Positions 8,454 through 15,987 of a stretch of 52,619 nt of DNA are shown piece by piece; positions within the stretch are counted from its first letter, which is position 1; every line of letters starts with the position of its first letter. The notes under the pieces are model-generated. The model was not told the DNA's origin, did not search any database, and was given only the letters and a program-made list of their open reading frames with translations. Source of the DNA: GCA-2733415 sp049609325 (GTDB lineage: Bacteria > Bacteroidota > Bacteroidia > Flavobacteriales > Flavobacteriaceae); contig JBMYYK010000013.1 of the NCBI GenBank assembly GCA_049609325.1, positions 1 through 52,619 on the forward strand, in the 5' to 3' direction. A program made the position numbers and the translations under genes.

Positions 8454-9006
8454 GTTGTTGACAACAGGTAAATTGAGTAAAAGACTTCTAGAATTAGGAG
8501 TCTTTACTTTTTCTGATGCAATTGAATTTGTGAAAAACTTGCCTTATGGTAGAACAAAACATCGTGCAAATTTTTATGCGGTTTTAGAAGAGTTAAAAGG
8601 CACATGCAGTACTAAGCATGCGGTGTTGCGAATGTTGGCTACAGAACAAGGATATACAACTGTTAGCTTGTATATGTGTATATTTAAAATGAATGGACAC
8701 AATACACCAATAGTTAACCCTATACTATCCAAGTATCATATTGACTACATACCAGAGGCGCATTGTGTGCTAAAAATTGATAATAAGTTTGTTGATGTGA
8801 CTTCTTCAAAATCAAATTATGACAATTTGAAGGCTGATGTGCTTTGTATGGAGGAAATTAGCCCAGAACAAATAGGAGCGTTTAAAGTGGCCTACCATAA
8901 AAAGTATTTAAAAGATTGGATGGTAAGTCAACCTTACCCATATACTTTTGAAACACTATGGGCTGTGCGAGAAGAATGCATTCGCGAGCTTAGTGAACAT
9001 CACTGA
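8440..9006 (+). CDS. Transglutaminase-like / papain-like cysteine fold protein
   Basis: 188 residues with no signal peptide. A possible Cys-His-Asp triad in the order expected of the transglutaminase-like fold can be seen: Cys56 in KGTCSTKHA (helix start), His108 in EAHCVLKI and Asp119 in KFVDVTSS on consecutive strands. That fits a cytosolic transglutaminase-like superfamily member, possibly a peptidase or amidase. I know no characterised homologue. The ATG at 8440 overlaps DUF389 by 14 bases; a TTG at 8455 is an alternative start. The gene overlaps the convergent ABC ATPase gene by 7 bases at the stops. Confidence 0.6.
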   Translation: MLNNRLLTTGKLSKRLLELGVFTFSDAIEFVKNLPYGRTKHRANFYAVLEELKGTCSTKHAVLRMLATEQGYTTVSLYMCIFKMNGHNTPIVNPILSKYHIDYIPEAHCVLKIDNKFVDVTSSKSNYDNLKADVLCMEEISPEQIGAFKVAYHKKYLKDWMVSQPYPYTFETLWAVREECIRELSEHH

Positions 9007-9764
9007 TTTTCCAAATACATTTTACGAACTTTCTTCATTAAATTAGAAGAGTATACAAAATCTGTAACGGCTTTATTGTCAGTTTTAAAAATATCTTTAT
9101 TTGTACCTTCCCATTCTTTTAACCCATGTTGTAAGAAGACTATTTTCTGACCAATTTCCATAACAGAGTTCATGTCATGAGAGTTGATAACTGTAGTGAT
9201 ATTATACTCTTGGGTAATTTCTAAAATCAAATTATCTATTAAAATAGAGGTTTTAGGGTCAAGACCAGAGTTAGGTTCGTCACAAAATAAATATTTCGGA
9301 TTCATAACAATAGCACGAGCAATGGCTACACGCTTTTGCATTCCTCCAGATATTTCGGAAGGAAATTTATGATTAGAGTCAATCAAGTTCACACGTTTGA
9401 TAACTTCATTAGCTCTGTCGCGTTTTTCACTAGCAGACATTTTAGAAAACATTTCCATTGGGAACATGACATTTTCTTCCACAGTCATAGAGTCAAACAA
9501 AGCACTTCCTTGAAACAGCATTCCAATTTGCGCGCGTAGATTTTGCTTTTCATTTACTGATAGTGTTCCGTAAATTTTATCATGAAAAGCGATGGTACCT
9601 TGTTCTGGAGTGTGTAATCCTAAAAGCGATTTTAAAAATACCGTTTTTCCAGATCCACTTTGCCCAATAATTAAATTGGTTTTTCCTTGTTCAAAAACTG
9701 TAGAAACCCCCTTGAGTATAGGAACGCCATTAAAGCCTTTATGTAAGTTTGTAACTGTAATCAT
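9000..9764 (-). CDS. MlaF-type ABC transporter ATP-binding protein
   Basis: 254-residue ATPase of an Mla/Mce-type ABC transporter that moves phospholipids between envelope membranes. Walker A is GQSGSGKT, the signature motif SGGMQKRVAIARA, Walker B YLFCDEPNSGLDP, and the switch His lies in INSHDM. I chose the ATG at 9764 (MITVTNLHKGF) rather than an ATG 20 codons upstream, because it overlaps the permease stop by one base (TAATG), an arrangement seen repeatedly in this window, and matches the usual N-terminus. No mlaD/MCE-domain gene follows, so the substrate-binding component must lie elsewhere. Confidence 0.9.
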   Translation of the reverse strand: MITVTNLHKGFNGVPILKGVSTVFEQGKTNLIIGQSGSGKTVFLKSLLGLHTPEQGTIAFHDKIYGTLSVNEKQNLRAQIGMLFQGSALFDSMTVEENVMFPMEMFSKMSASEKRDRANEVIKRVNLIDSNHKFPSEISGGMQKRVAIARAIVMNPKYLFCDEPNSGLDPKTSILIDNLILEITQEYNITTVINSHDMNSVMEIGQKIVFLQHGLKEWEGTNKDIFKTDNKAVTDFVYSSNLMKKVRKMYLENQ

Positions 9765-10501
9765 TAGGTCAACATTAATTGTGTGATAATATAGTTTAGA
9801 ATAATGATAATAACACTCGTCCAAACAAAGGATGCAGTTGCTGCTTTACCAACTTCTAACGCGCCACCTTTCATATAGTAGCCATGAAATGAAGGTACTG
9901 TTGCTAAAACTATAGCAAAGAAAAATGTTTTGACGTAGGAATAAAATACTTGGTAACTGTCAAATTCGGCTTGTAGTCCCAGTACAAAATCATCATGAGT
10001 AGAAAATCCACCATACACACAGGCTACCCATCCGCCAAGAATACCTAAAAACATAGCTATGGTAATTAAAAACGGATATAGTAACATTGAAATTAACTTA
10101 GGAAACACTAAGTAATTTAATGAATTAATTCCCATAACTTCTAAAGCATCAATTTGTTCCGTAACACGCATACTTCCGATACTTGAAGTGATAAAAGACC
10201 CTACTTTTCCTGCCATGATGATAGACATGAATGTAGGTGCAAATTCTAATATAACACTTTGTTTCGTGGCAAAACCAACCAAGTATTTTGGGATAAGGGG
10301 ATTGTCTATATTCAATGCCGTTTGTATTGCAATTACGCCGCCTACAAAAAAAGAAATAAAGGCAACAATACCTAAAGAGCCAATAATCAAATCATCAATT
10401 TCTTTAAAGATAAGTTTTCGTAAAGCACTCCATTTGGTAAATCGGCTAAAAACCCCTTTTAGCATGATAAAATATAACCCGAAGTCGTGAAGGTATTTCA
10501 T
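9764..10501 (-). CDS. MlaE/YrbE-type ABC transporter permease
   Basis: 245-residue inner-membrane permease of the MlaE family, partner of the ATPase encoded directly downstream. It has about five to six hydrophobic helices and the conserved family segments MAGKVGSFITSSIGSMRVTEQIDALEVMG and GYYMKGGALEVGKAAT. By family knowledge it would form the channel of a phospholipid or hydrophobic-compound transporter. The stop and the ATPase start share one base. The promoter region is the divergent gap shared with pafA, which contains a 21-base palindrome. Confidence 0.9.
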   Translation of the reverse strand: MKYLHDFGLYFIMLKGVFSRFTKWSALRKLIFKEIDDLIIGSLGIVAFISFFVGGVIAIQTALNIDNPLIPKYLVGFATKQSVILEFAPTFMSIIMAGKVGSFITSSIGSMRVTEQIDALEVMGINSLNYLVFPKLISMLLYPFLITIAMFLGILGGWVACVYGGFSTHDDFVLGLQAEFDSYQVFYSYVKTFFFAIVLATVPSFHGYYMKGGALEVGKAATASFVWTSVIIIILNYIITQLMLT

Positions 10502-10518
10502 AGTTGGCTAAATTAATA

Positions 10519-10539
10519 AATCTATTGATACAATAGATT
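10519..10539. promoter_or_regulatory. Palindrome in the mlaE / pafA divergent gap, candidate operator
   Basis: AATCTATTG-ATA-CAATAGATT is a perfect 9-bp inverted repeat with a 3-base centre. It lies 18 bases upstream of the mlaE start and 20 bases upstream of the pafA -7 box. There is no T-run on either side, so an operator is more likely than a terminator. Confidence 0.4.
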
Positions 10540-10559
10540 AAGAAGTGTTATAAAAACGG

Positions 10560-10567
10560 TATTTTTG
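10560..10567 (+). promoter_or_regulatory. -7 box of the pafA promoter
   Basis: TATTTTTG matches TAnnTTTG exactly. No good -33 TTG is present at the expected distance. A potential TTG start codon for the phosphatase lies inside this box, which argues for the ATG at 10583 as the true start. Confidence 0.45.
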
Positions 10568-10582
10568 AAAAAAAAGCAGATC

Positions 10583-12208
10583 ATGAAAAATGTTATTTTA
10601 ATAGTTTGTATGGCATTATCTCTAAGTAGTAAGGCCCAAAATAGCAAGGTTAATACATCTCCAAAATTAGTTGTAGGTATTGTGGTTGATCAAATGCGGT
10701 ATGATTATTTAACAAGATTTCAATCTAAATTTGGTGAACACGGTTTTAAGCGTTTAATGACTAACGGATTTAACTGTAAAAACCACCATTTTAATTATGT
10801 GCCTACTTACACAGGACCCGGGCATGCATCTGTATTTACAGGAACATCTCCTATGAATCACGGAATTATTTCTAATTATTGGTATGATAAATTTACCGAT
10901 CAATCAGTGTACTGTGCATCTGATTCAACGGCTAAAGCTGTAGGTGTTGTGACAGATAAAGAACGCATGTCGCCTAGAAGAATGAAAACAACATCTATAG
11001 CAGATCAGTTGCGATTGCACACTCAAAATAAAGGGAAAGTTATTGGTGTTTCACTAAAAGATCGTGGAGCTATTTTACCAGCAGGACATTCGGCTAATGT
11101 AGCCTATTGGTTTAGAGGGAAGGCAGACGGGAAGTTTATTACAAGTACATATTATAGAAATGACTTGCCAAAATGGGTAAAAGAATTTAATACAAATGTG
11201 CCATCATATTTAAAAGAGTGGGATACGATGCTGCCAATACAATCATATACAGAGTCTGGACCTGATGATACTAATTTTGAAGAACCGTTTGATGGTAATA
11301 CGTCTGTAACATTCCCATATGATTTGAAAAAATTGGCTGACAAAAATGATGGTTATGATATTTTAAAAGCAACGCCTTTTGGAAATACAATGACGACTGA
11401 TTTTGCCATTGCAGCCATAAAAAATGAGAACTTAGGAGGAGATGCAATTATGGATATGCTGACCTTAAGTTATTCCTCAACAGATTATGTAGGGCATCAA
11501 TTTGGAGTAAATTCTGTTGAGATAGAAGATACTTACTTGCGATTAGATAAAGACTTAGAACGGTTGTTTAAGTTTTTAGATAAGAAGGTTGGTCAAGGGC
11601 AGTACACTATTTTTTTAACAGCAGATCATGGTGCGGTTAACGTGCCAAACTATTTAAAATCTCAGCATATTCCAGCAGGTTATTTTAATAAGAAGGACTT
11701 TAAGATAAAAGTGAACTATTTACTCTTTAGTAAATATGAAGTAAATCACTTGGTGAAAAACATATCTAACAATCAAATATTTTTAGATAAAAAACTGATT
11801 GCTTCTGCAAAACTTAATCTAACAGATATACAAGAGTTTTTAGTGCAAGAAATTGTATGGTTAACACATGTAGATAAAGCTTTTTCGGCTACCACATTGT
11901 CAACTACACAGTTTGTTTCTGGAGTAGGCGCATTGGTTCAAAATGGATTTCATCAAAAGCATTCTGGAGATGTTATTTTTGTTTTGGAACCAGCAGTGAT
12001 TTCTTATCCGCAAAAAGGGTCAACTCACGGTAGTAGCTTTAGTTATGATACTCATGTGCCCTTGTTGTTTTATGGGGCAGGAATTAATAAAGGAGAATCG
12101 TTGTTAAGAACTGAAGTTGTAGATATTGCACCAACAATAGCCTCGTTGTTAGGAATTTCATTTCCCAACGGATGTACCGGAAACCCGATTCAATATGTGT
12201 TAGACTAA
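10583..12208 (+). CDS. pafA: PafA-type alkaline phosphatase (phosphomonoesterase)
   Basis: 541-residue secreted alkaline phosphatase superfamily enzyme. Cleavable signal peptide: KNVILIVCMALSLSSKAQN. Active-site residues match the PafA class closely: Asp36 in VVDQMRYDYL, nucleophile Thr77 in TYTGPGHASVFTG, Asn98 in ISNYW, Lys159 and Arg161 in SLKDRGA, then STDYVGHQFG, TADHGA and a late THGS segment. From memory, Elizabethkingia PafA uses Thr79, Asn100, Lys162 and Arg164, nearly the same spacing. It would release phosphate from organic phosphomonoesters in the periplasm. A TTG 18 bases upstream is in frame but overlaps the -7 box. The gene is alone on its strand here. Confidence 0.9.
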   Translation: MKNVILIVCMALSLSSKAQNSKVNTSPKLVVGIVVDQMRYDYLTRFQSKFGEHGFKRLMTNGFNCKNHHFNYVPTYTGPGHASVFTGTSPMNHGIISNYWYDKFTDQSVYCASDSTAKAVGVVTDKERMSPRRMKTTSIADQLRLHTQNKGKVIGVSLKDRGAILPAGHSANVAYWFRGKADGKFITSTYYRNDLPKWVKEFNTNVPSYLKEWDTMLPIQSYTESGPDDTNFEEPFDGNTSVTFPYDLKKLADKNDGYDILKATPFGNTMTTDFAIAAIKNENLGGDAIMDMLTLSYSSTDYVGHQFGVNSVEIEDTYLRLDKDLERLFKFLDKKVGQGQYTIFLTADHGAVNVPNYLKSQHIPAGYFNKKDFKIKVNYLLFSKYEVNHLVKNISNNQIFLDKKLIASAKLNLTDIQEFLVQEIVWLTHVDKAFSATTLSTTQFVSGVGALVQNGFHQKHSGDVIFVLEPAVISYPQKGSTHGSSFSYDTHVPLLFYGAGINKGESLLRTEVVDIAPTIASLLGISFPNGCTGNPIQYVLD

Positions 12209-12211
12209 TTG

Positions 12212-12257
12212 AAAAATAAAGATCTGTATATTAACATCAGGTATAATATACAGATCT
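12212..12257 (-). terminator. Strong 14-bp hairpin, terminator on the reverse strand
   Basis: AGATCTGTATATTA (12220-12233) and TAATATACAGATCT (12244-12257) are perfect complements around a 10-base loop. The forward strand has no T-run after the hairpin. The reverse strand continues into TTATTTTTC (12219-12211), so it can terminate reverse transcripts from the glycosyltransferase side, about 205 bases past that gene's stop. Confidence 0.65.
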
Positions 12258-12461
12258 CCATGACGGCTAAGTCAAATAATATTTTATGGTATACTCACGT
12301 AACATAATTCAAAACAAATTACAGAGTATAGTGTTTTAATGAGTGACAGACTTACTAATGAAATTAGTGTCTAAAAAGAGTAAGTGTAATTGTGGGAGGT
12401 GGTATAAGTTACCAGTTTTGAGAGTAACTTAAAGGTACTAATTTTTAGTGAGTTACGAAAG
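12258..12461. other. Hairpin-rich gene-free region
   Basis: No convincing ORF is present. Three further inverted repeats were seen: 12348-12372 (AGAC and ACTAAT arms, 3-base loop, 2-base bulge), 12405-12431 (TAAGTTAC / GTAACTTA, 11-base loop) and 12437-12449 (ACTAA / TTAGT, 3-base loop). Together with the 14-bp hairpin at 12220-12257 this could be a structured 3' UTR of the reverse glycosyltransferase transcript or a small RNA. I saw no TAnnTTTG box in it on either strand. Confidence 0.4.
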
Positions 12462-13316
12462 TTATAAACGTAGTTTTTTCCAAATACCTTTCCAGCGTAG
12501 TGCCTTAATAAATTTAGCTTCTTCTGTAGTTACCAGTGGTGAAACATTATTGTTTTGAGCGTTATTGTATCCTTTCAGGTAATCAAGTACAAGTAAAGGT
12601 TGTTTTTTTAACAAGGCAAGTTTTATACTTGCAATGCAGGTGAGTGTTTTGCCGTAACCAAGTTTATAGAATGCTTCACCCTGTTTGTATCTGGCAGATT
12701 TGTTATAGGTTTTACCCGTAGGCTTTAAATGTTTTACTTGTAAAGAATCGTCCGTTTTTATTGTCCACCCATTATATTGCGCCAAGAGTTCATCAACAGT
12801 GTCCCAGCCCATAGATGACTTAAGTTTACCGATGTCTAAAAAACATTGTTTTCTATAGGCTTTAAAAGCTCCTCTAATATGGTCTTTATTTGTCAGATTT
12901 TCTATAACCCATTGCCCGTTTTTTTCTATATAGGCAAAACCACCAGCCATACCAATTTTAGAATCTGATTTGAAATGGGTAAGGAGAGTCTCAAAATAGT
13001 TGTTAGGCAGTATAATATCTGCGTCAAGTTTTACAATTATATCATAATTGTCATCTAATAATTCGTAGCCTCGATTAAATGCTTGAATGACTTTACTGCC
13101 AGGTAAATGCTGAGAATTATTTGTAGTTGTATTTGTTTGCTGTATAAAGTGGTGTTTTTGAGCGTAGCTAGATATTATCTCGGCGGTGTTATCTGTAGAA
13201 CAATCATCTACTACAACAACTTTTGTGGGAAGTACAGTTTGAGAAACAATACTCTCTAAAGTTAAACCGATATAATCAGCTTCATTGTGGGCAGGTATGA
13301 TGATGTAATAATTCAA
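12462..13316 (-). CDS. Family 2 glycosyltransferase
   Basis: 284 residues, GT-A fold. The N-terminal segment YYIIIPAHNEADYIG with VVVVDDCSTDNT is the nucleotide-sugar binding start of GT2 enzymes, and KLDADIILP holds the metal-binding DxD motif. A later WDTVDELLAQYNGW probably covers the acceptor/ED-type catalytic region. No strong membrane helix is visible, so it is cytosolic or peripheral. It follows a methyltransferase gene after 5 bases on the same strand, suggesting a two-gene unit for decorating a surface glycan or lipid. Donor and acceptor are unknown. Confidence 0.87.
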   Translation of the reverse strand: MNYYIIIPAHNEADYIGLTLESIVSQTVLPTKVVVVDDCSTDNTAEIISSYAQKHHFIQQTNTTTNNSQHLPGSKVIQAFNRGYELLDDNYDIIVKLDADIILPNNYFETLLTHFKSDSKIGMAGGFAYIEKNGQWVIENLTNKDHIRGAFKAYRKQCFLDIGKLKSSMGWDTVDELLAQYNGWTIKTDDSLQVKHLKPTGKTYNKSARYKQGEAFYKLGYGKTLTCIASIKLALLKKQPLLVLDYLKGYNNAQNNNVSPLVTTEEAKFIKALRWKGIWKKLRL

Positions 13317-13321
13317 ACGGA

Positions 13322-13846
13322 TTAGTTTATTCGCTCTGCATAGACCATATAGTATCTAGGCGTAAAAGTGCGAAGTAGAGGTCTGAATCCAATTTTTTTC
13401 ACAGGATTTGTGAACTTTTCTCGCGCTTTAATTTGCCACCCCGCTTTTTCTAATAACCAATCAAACTGCCAATCTTCAAACTCGTGATAATGCCTGTCCC
13501 ATTTATCTGTATCACTTTTATAAGCTGGTGCAAACCACAATCGCATAGGTATTGAAGCTACTAATTTATCACCCTTTAGGGTTTTTAAAATCTCTAATGG
13601 TGCTAATAAATGCTCAAATATTTCAAAAGCAGTAGTGACATTGTAGCTCTCTTTTTTTAGAGTGGTGTGATCGGTATCTAAATCTTCTCCAGAAGTGTTT
13701 TTAACAGTATAACCACGTTCTTTCATGATTTTAGAAAACGGATTTTCAACTCCGAGGTCTAAAATTTCAGCATCTTTAGAAATGTGTTTTTCTAAAAACT
13801 CGATAGTGTGTTTGTAACGTTTATTTGGAAAAGTGTTCTCGTACAT
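13322..13846 (-). CDS. Class I SAM-dependent methyltransferase
   Basis: 174 residues, short for the fold but with the key parts: motif I is degenerate as EILDLGVENPFSK (usually DxGxGxG), then the acidic NTSGEDLD loop, and NVTTAFEIFEHLLAP, the ExxEH segment typical of methyltransferase domain 11/23 proteins. The C-terminal half (HYHEFEDWQFDWLLEKAGW) is also typical. It is paired with the downstream glycosyltransferase, which suggests methylation of a glycan or lipid intermediate. A TAGCTTTG -7 box ends only 5 bases before the ATG. Confidence 0.75.
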   Translation of the reverse strand: MYENTFPNKRYKHTIEFLEKHISKDAEILDLGVENPFSKIMKERGYTVKNTSGEDLDTDHTTLKKESYNVTTAFEIFEHLLAPLEILKTLKGDKLVASIPMRLWFAPAYKSDTDKWDRHYHEFEDWQFDWLLEKAGWQIKAREKFTNPVKKIGFRPLLRTFTPRYYMVYAERIN

Positions 13847-13851
13847 ATTGC

Positions 13852-13859
13852 CAAAGCTA
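13852..13859 (-). promoter_or_regulatory. -7 box before the methyltransferase-glycosyltransferase pair
   Basis: Read on the reverse strand, TAGCTTTG matches TAnnTTTG. Only five bases separate it from the ATG at 13846, which would give an almost leaderless mRNA. No -33 TTG was found at ~19 bases. Confidence 0.3.
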
Positions 13860-13905
13860 CTCTTTTTCGTTAAATAATTAAAATTGTTGAGTGAACATCA
13901 GAAAT

Positions 13906-14688
13906 TTAGTTTGAAATACTGTCAAAAGATGTTTTTATACCTTTGATTAACGCCGAGCTAAAGCCTTGGTGCTCCATTTCATTTAGTCCTGCAATTGTGC
14001 ATCCTTTTGGGGTAGTAACTTTATCAATTTCTGCCTCAGGGTGATTGCCTTTTTGTAGTAATAATTCGCTAGCTCCTTTTACTGTTTGTGTTGCAATATG
14101 AGTTGCAGTTTGCGCATCAAAACCAATTTCAATACCGCCTTGTATCATGCCGCGTATAAAACGTAACACATAGGCAATTCCACAAGCCCCTAAAACGGTA
14201 GCAGCATCCATTAAGGGTTCATTTATTTCTATAGTTTGTCCTAATGATTTGAAAATGGTAGTAGCTATTTTTAAATCTTCATCACTGGCGTTGTTGCTTG
14301 CTAAACAAGTTATAGATTCGTTAACTGAAGTAGCTGTGTTAGGCATGGCTCTAACTATAGTAGGAGAATGTTTCAAGTGCTGTTCAATTTGTGAAATTGA
14401 AAAGTCGCTAACTACAGAAATTAAAATTTTATCAGCTGTAATGTCGTTATTAAGTTGTTTCAGAATTTCGGCAACTTTGTAAGGTTTTACAGCAATTATA
14501 ATTACACGAGCTTGTTGTGTAGCCTTATGATTATCGGTACATATTTGTACACCTTGTTGTTTTAAGCCAGCTAATAGCTCTATTCGTTGTCGTGTTACTG
14601 TTATGTTTTTAGCATCGACATTATACTTGAGTAAGCCTTGAGCAATAGATTGTCCGAGGTTACCACCACCTATAATTGCAATATTCAT
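13906..14688 (-). CDS. proC: Pyrroline-5-carboxylate reductase
   Basis: 260-residue NAD(P)H-dependent enzyme making L-proline from 1-pyrroline-5-carboxylate, the last step of proline synthesis. The Rossmann start IAIIGGGNLGQSIAQGLL, the VKPYKV segment, and VRAMPNTATSVNESIT (family motif RxMPN) are all present. The C-terminal dimerisation domain ends with VTTPKGCTIAGLNEME, matching the conserved (V/A)TsPGGTT(I/A)xgL signature but with Lys-Gly-Cys in the middle. Length is normal. It stands 79 bases from the ketoacyl-ACP synthase-like gene upstream on the same strand. Confidence 0.92.
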   Translation of the reverse strand: MNIAIIGGGNLGQSIAQGLLKYNVDAKNITVTRQRIELLAGLKQQGVQICTDNHKATQQARVIIIAVKPYKVAEILKQLNNDITADKILISVVSDFSISQIEQHLKHSPTIVRAMPNTATSVNESITCLASNNASDEDLKIATTIFKSLGQTIEINEPLMDAATVLGACGIAYVLRFIRGMIQGGIEIGFDAQTATHIATQTVKGASELLLQKGNHPEAEIDKVTTPKGCTIAGLNEMEHQGFSSALIKGIKTSFDSISN

Positions 14689-14767
14689 TTTCAGTTAGTT
14701 ATAAAATATTACACAAAGAAACACCAAATAACTTAATCTGTTAGAATATTTATTTAAGAAAAACGGT

Positions 14768-15826
14768 TTAGTATTGATATACAAATGCATTGATGTTCAT
14801 ACCAGCGCCAACACTAGCAAATAAAATCACATCTCCTTTATTTAGCTTATGCTCTTTATAGTTTTCTTTTAGAACCATGTCATATAACGTAGGAATTGTT
14901 GCTACTGAACTATTACCAAGTTTATTTATACACATAGGCATAATGTTTTTAGGTGTATCTAAATCATACAACTTATAAAAACGCTCAATAATAGCTTCGT
15001 CCATTTTTTCATTAGCCTGATGGATGAAAATTTTCTTTAAATCTTTTATGTGAGTTTCACTTTTGTCAAGACAAGATTTCATGGCTAAAGGCACGTTAGT
15101 TAGTGCAAATTCATAAATTTTACGTCCTTTCATTTTAATGAAACGAGTTCCTGAGTTATCTTGTGTATTGTAACTTCTTCTAAAGTTGATATATTCAACT
15201 TCGTTAAATGTATAACTCGCAGATTGATGAGATATAATACCTTTGTTAGATTCAGATACTTCTAATACGGTTGCGCCTGCACCATCAGAATAAATCATAG
15301 AGTCTCTGTCAGATGGGTCTACAACTCTTGATAAAGTCTCTGTGCCAATAACTAAACATTTTTTAGCCATTCCAGATTTCATAAACGCTTGAGCATGGAT
15401 TATGGCTTGTACCCAACCTGGACACCCAAATAATAAATCATATGCAACACAACTAGGGTTTTCAATTTGTAACAGATGTTTAATTCTGGATGCTATACTT
15501 GGTACAGTGTCACACTGAATATTGCCATGTTTTACATCACCATAATTACTAGCAACAATAATATAATCTAACTCTTCGGGGTTAATTTCTGCATCTGCTA
15601 TGGCTTTTTTAGCAGCAAAAAAACCTAGGTCGGAAGCGGTTAAATTAGTATCTGCATACCGTCTTTCTTCAATGCCAGTTATGGCCTTAAACTTTTTTAT
15701 GATGATGTCATTTTCTTGTTTAAAGTCAGAACCATCTTCATTAAAAAACTGATGTTGATTGAAATCAGCGTTTTTTACTACGACATTTGGGATGTATGAT
15801 CCCGTTCCGGTTATCTTAATGTTCAT
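14768..15826 (-). CDS. 3-oxoacyl-ACP synthase III-like condensing enzyme (FabH family)
   Basis: 352-residue thiolase-fold enzyme. The catalytic triad is intact: Cys135 in LLFGCPGWVQA, His in FIHQANEKM and Asn in NKLGNSSVATIP. A C-terminal ASVGAGMNINAF glycine loop closes the domain. It is ~30 residues longer than housekeeping FabH, with an insertion near the N-terminus (FNEDGSDFKQENDIIIKKF). The absence of neighbouring fab genes suggests a specialised initiating ketosynthase, for example for branched or aryl-polyene-like lipids, but this cannot be told from sequence alone. A 16-base palindrome lies 38 bases upstream. Confidence 0.85.
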   Translation of the reverse strand: MNIKITGTGSYIPNVVVKNADFNQHQFFNEDGSDFKQENDIIIKKFKAITGIEERRYADTNLTASDLGFFAAKKAIADAEINPEELDYIIVASNYGDVKHGNIQCDTVPSIASRIKHLLQIENPSCVAYDLLFGCPGWVQAIIHAQAFMKSGMAKKCLVIGTETLSRVVDPSDRDSMIYSDGAGATVLEVSESNKGIISHQSASYTFNEVEYINFRRSYNTQDNSGTRFIKMKGRKIYEFALTNVPLAMKSCLDKSETHIKDLKKIFIHQANEKMDEAIIERFYKLYDLDTPKNIMPMCINKLGNSSVATIPTLYDMVLKENYKEHKLNKGDVILFASVGAGMNINAFVYQY

Positions 15827-15863
15827 ACCTGTTTGAAAAAATTGATTTACAAGGTAGTCAATA

Positions 15864-15879
15864 TAAATCTAGAGATTTA
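15864..15879. repeat. Short palindrome upstream of the FabH-like gene
   Basis: TAAATCT-AG-AGATTTA is a perfect 7-bp inverted repeat with a 2-base centre, 38 bases before the reverse-strand start. It could be an operator; chance occurrence in AT-rich DNA is also possible. Confidence 0.25.
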
Positions 15880-15929
15880 GTGTTTGGGAGTATAAATGTT
15901 AATTTTTATGATATTGTTAGTGTATTAAT

Positions 15930-15968
15930 AAAAAAGGCCTCATAATGATATTTTATTACGAGGCCTTT
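15930..15968 (-). terminator. Terminator after gcvP
   Basis: AAAGGCCTC (15933-15941) pairs with GAGGCCTTT (15960-15968), with additional TAAT/ATTA pairing inside. The reverse strand ends the stem in a run of T residues. It lies 20 bases past the gcvP stop. Confidence 0.88.
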
Positions 15969-15987
15969 AGGTAATTTTGTTATAATA

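Noticed and set aside
9000..9824. Longer MlaF start at 9824
   Set aside because: It would add 20 unusual residues and overlap the permease gene by 61 bases; the ATG at 9764 gives the usual N-terminus and a one-base overlap.
10188..10490. 100-codon forward ORF opposite mlaE
   Set aside because: Shadow of the MlaE permease frame, no family resemblance.
10565..10582. TTG start for the alkaline phosphatase
   Set aside because: It lies in the -7 promoter box; the ATG at 10583 starts a standard signal peptide.
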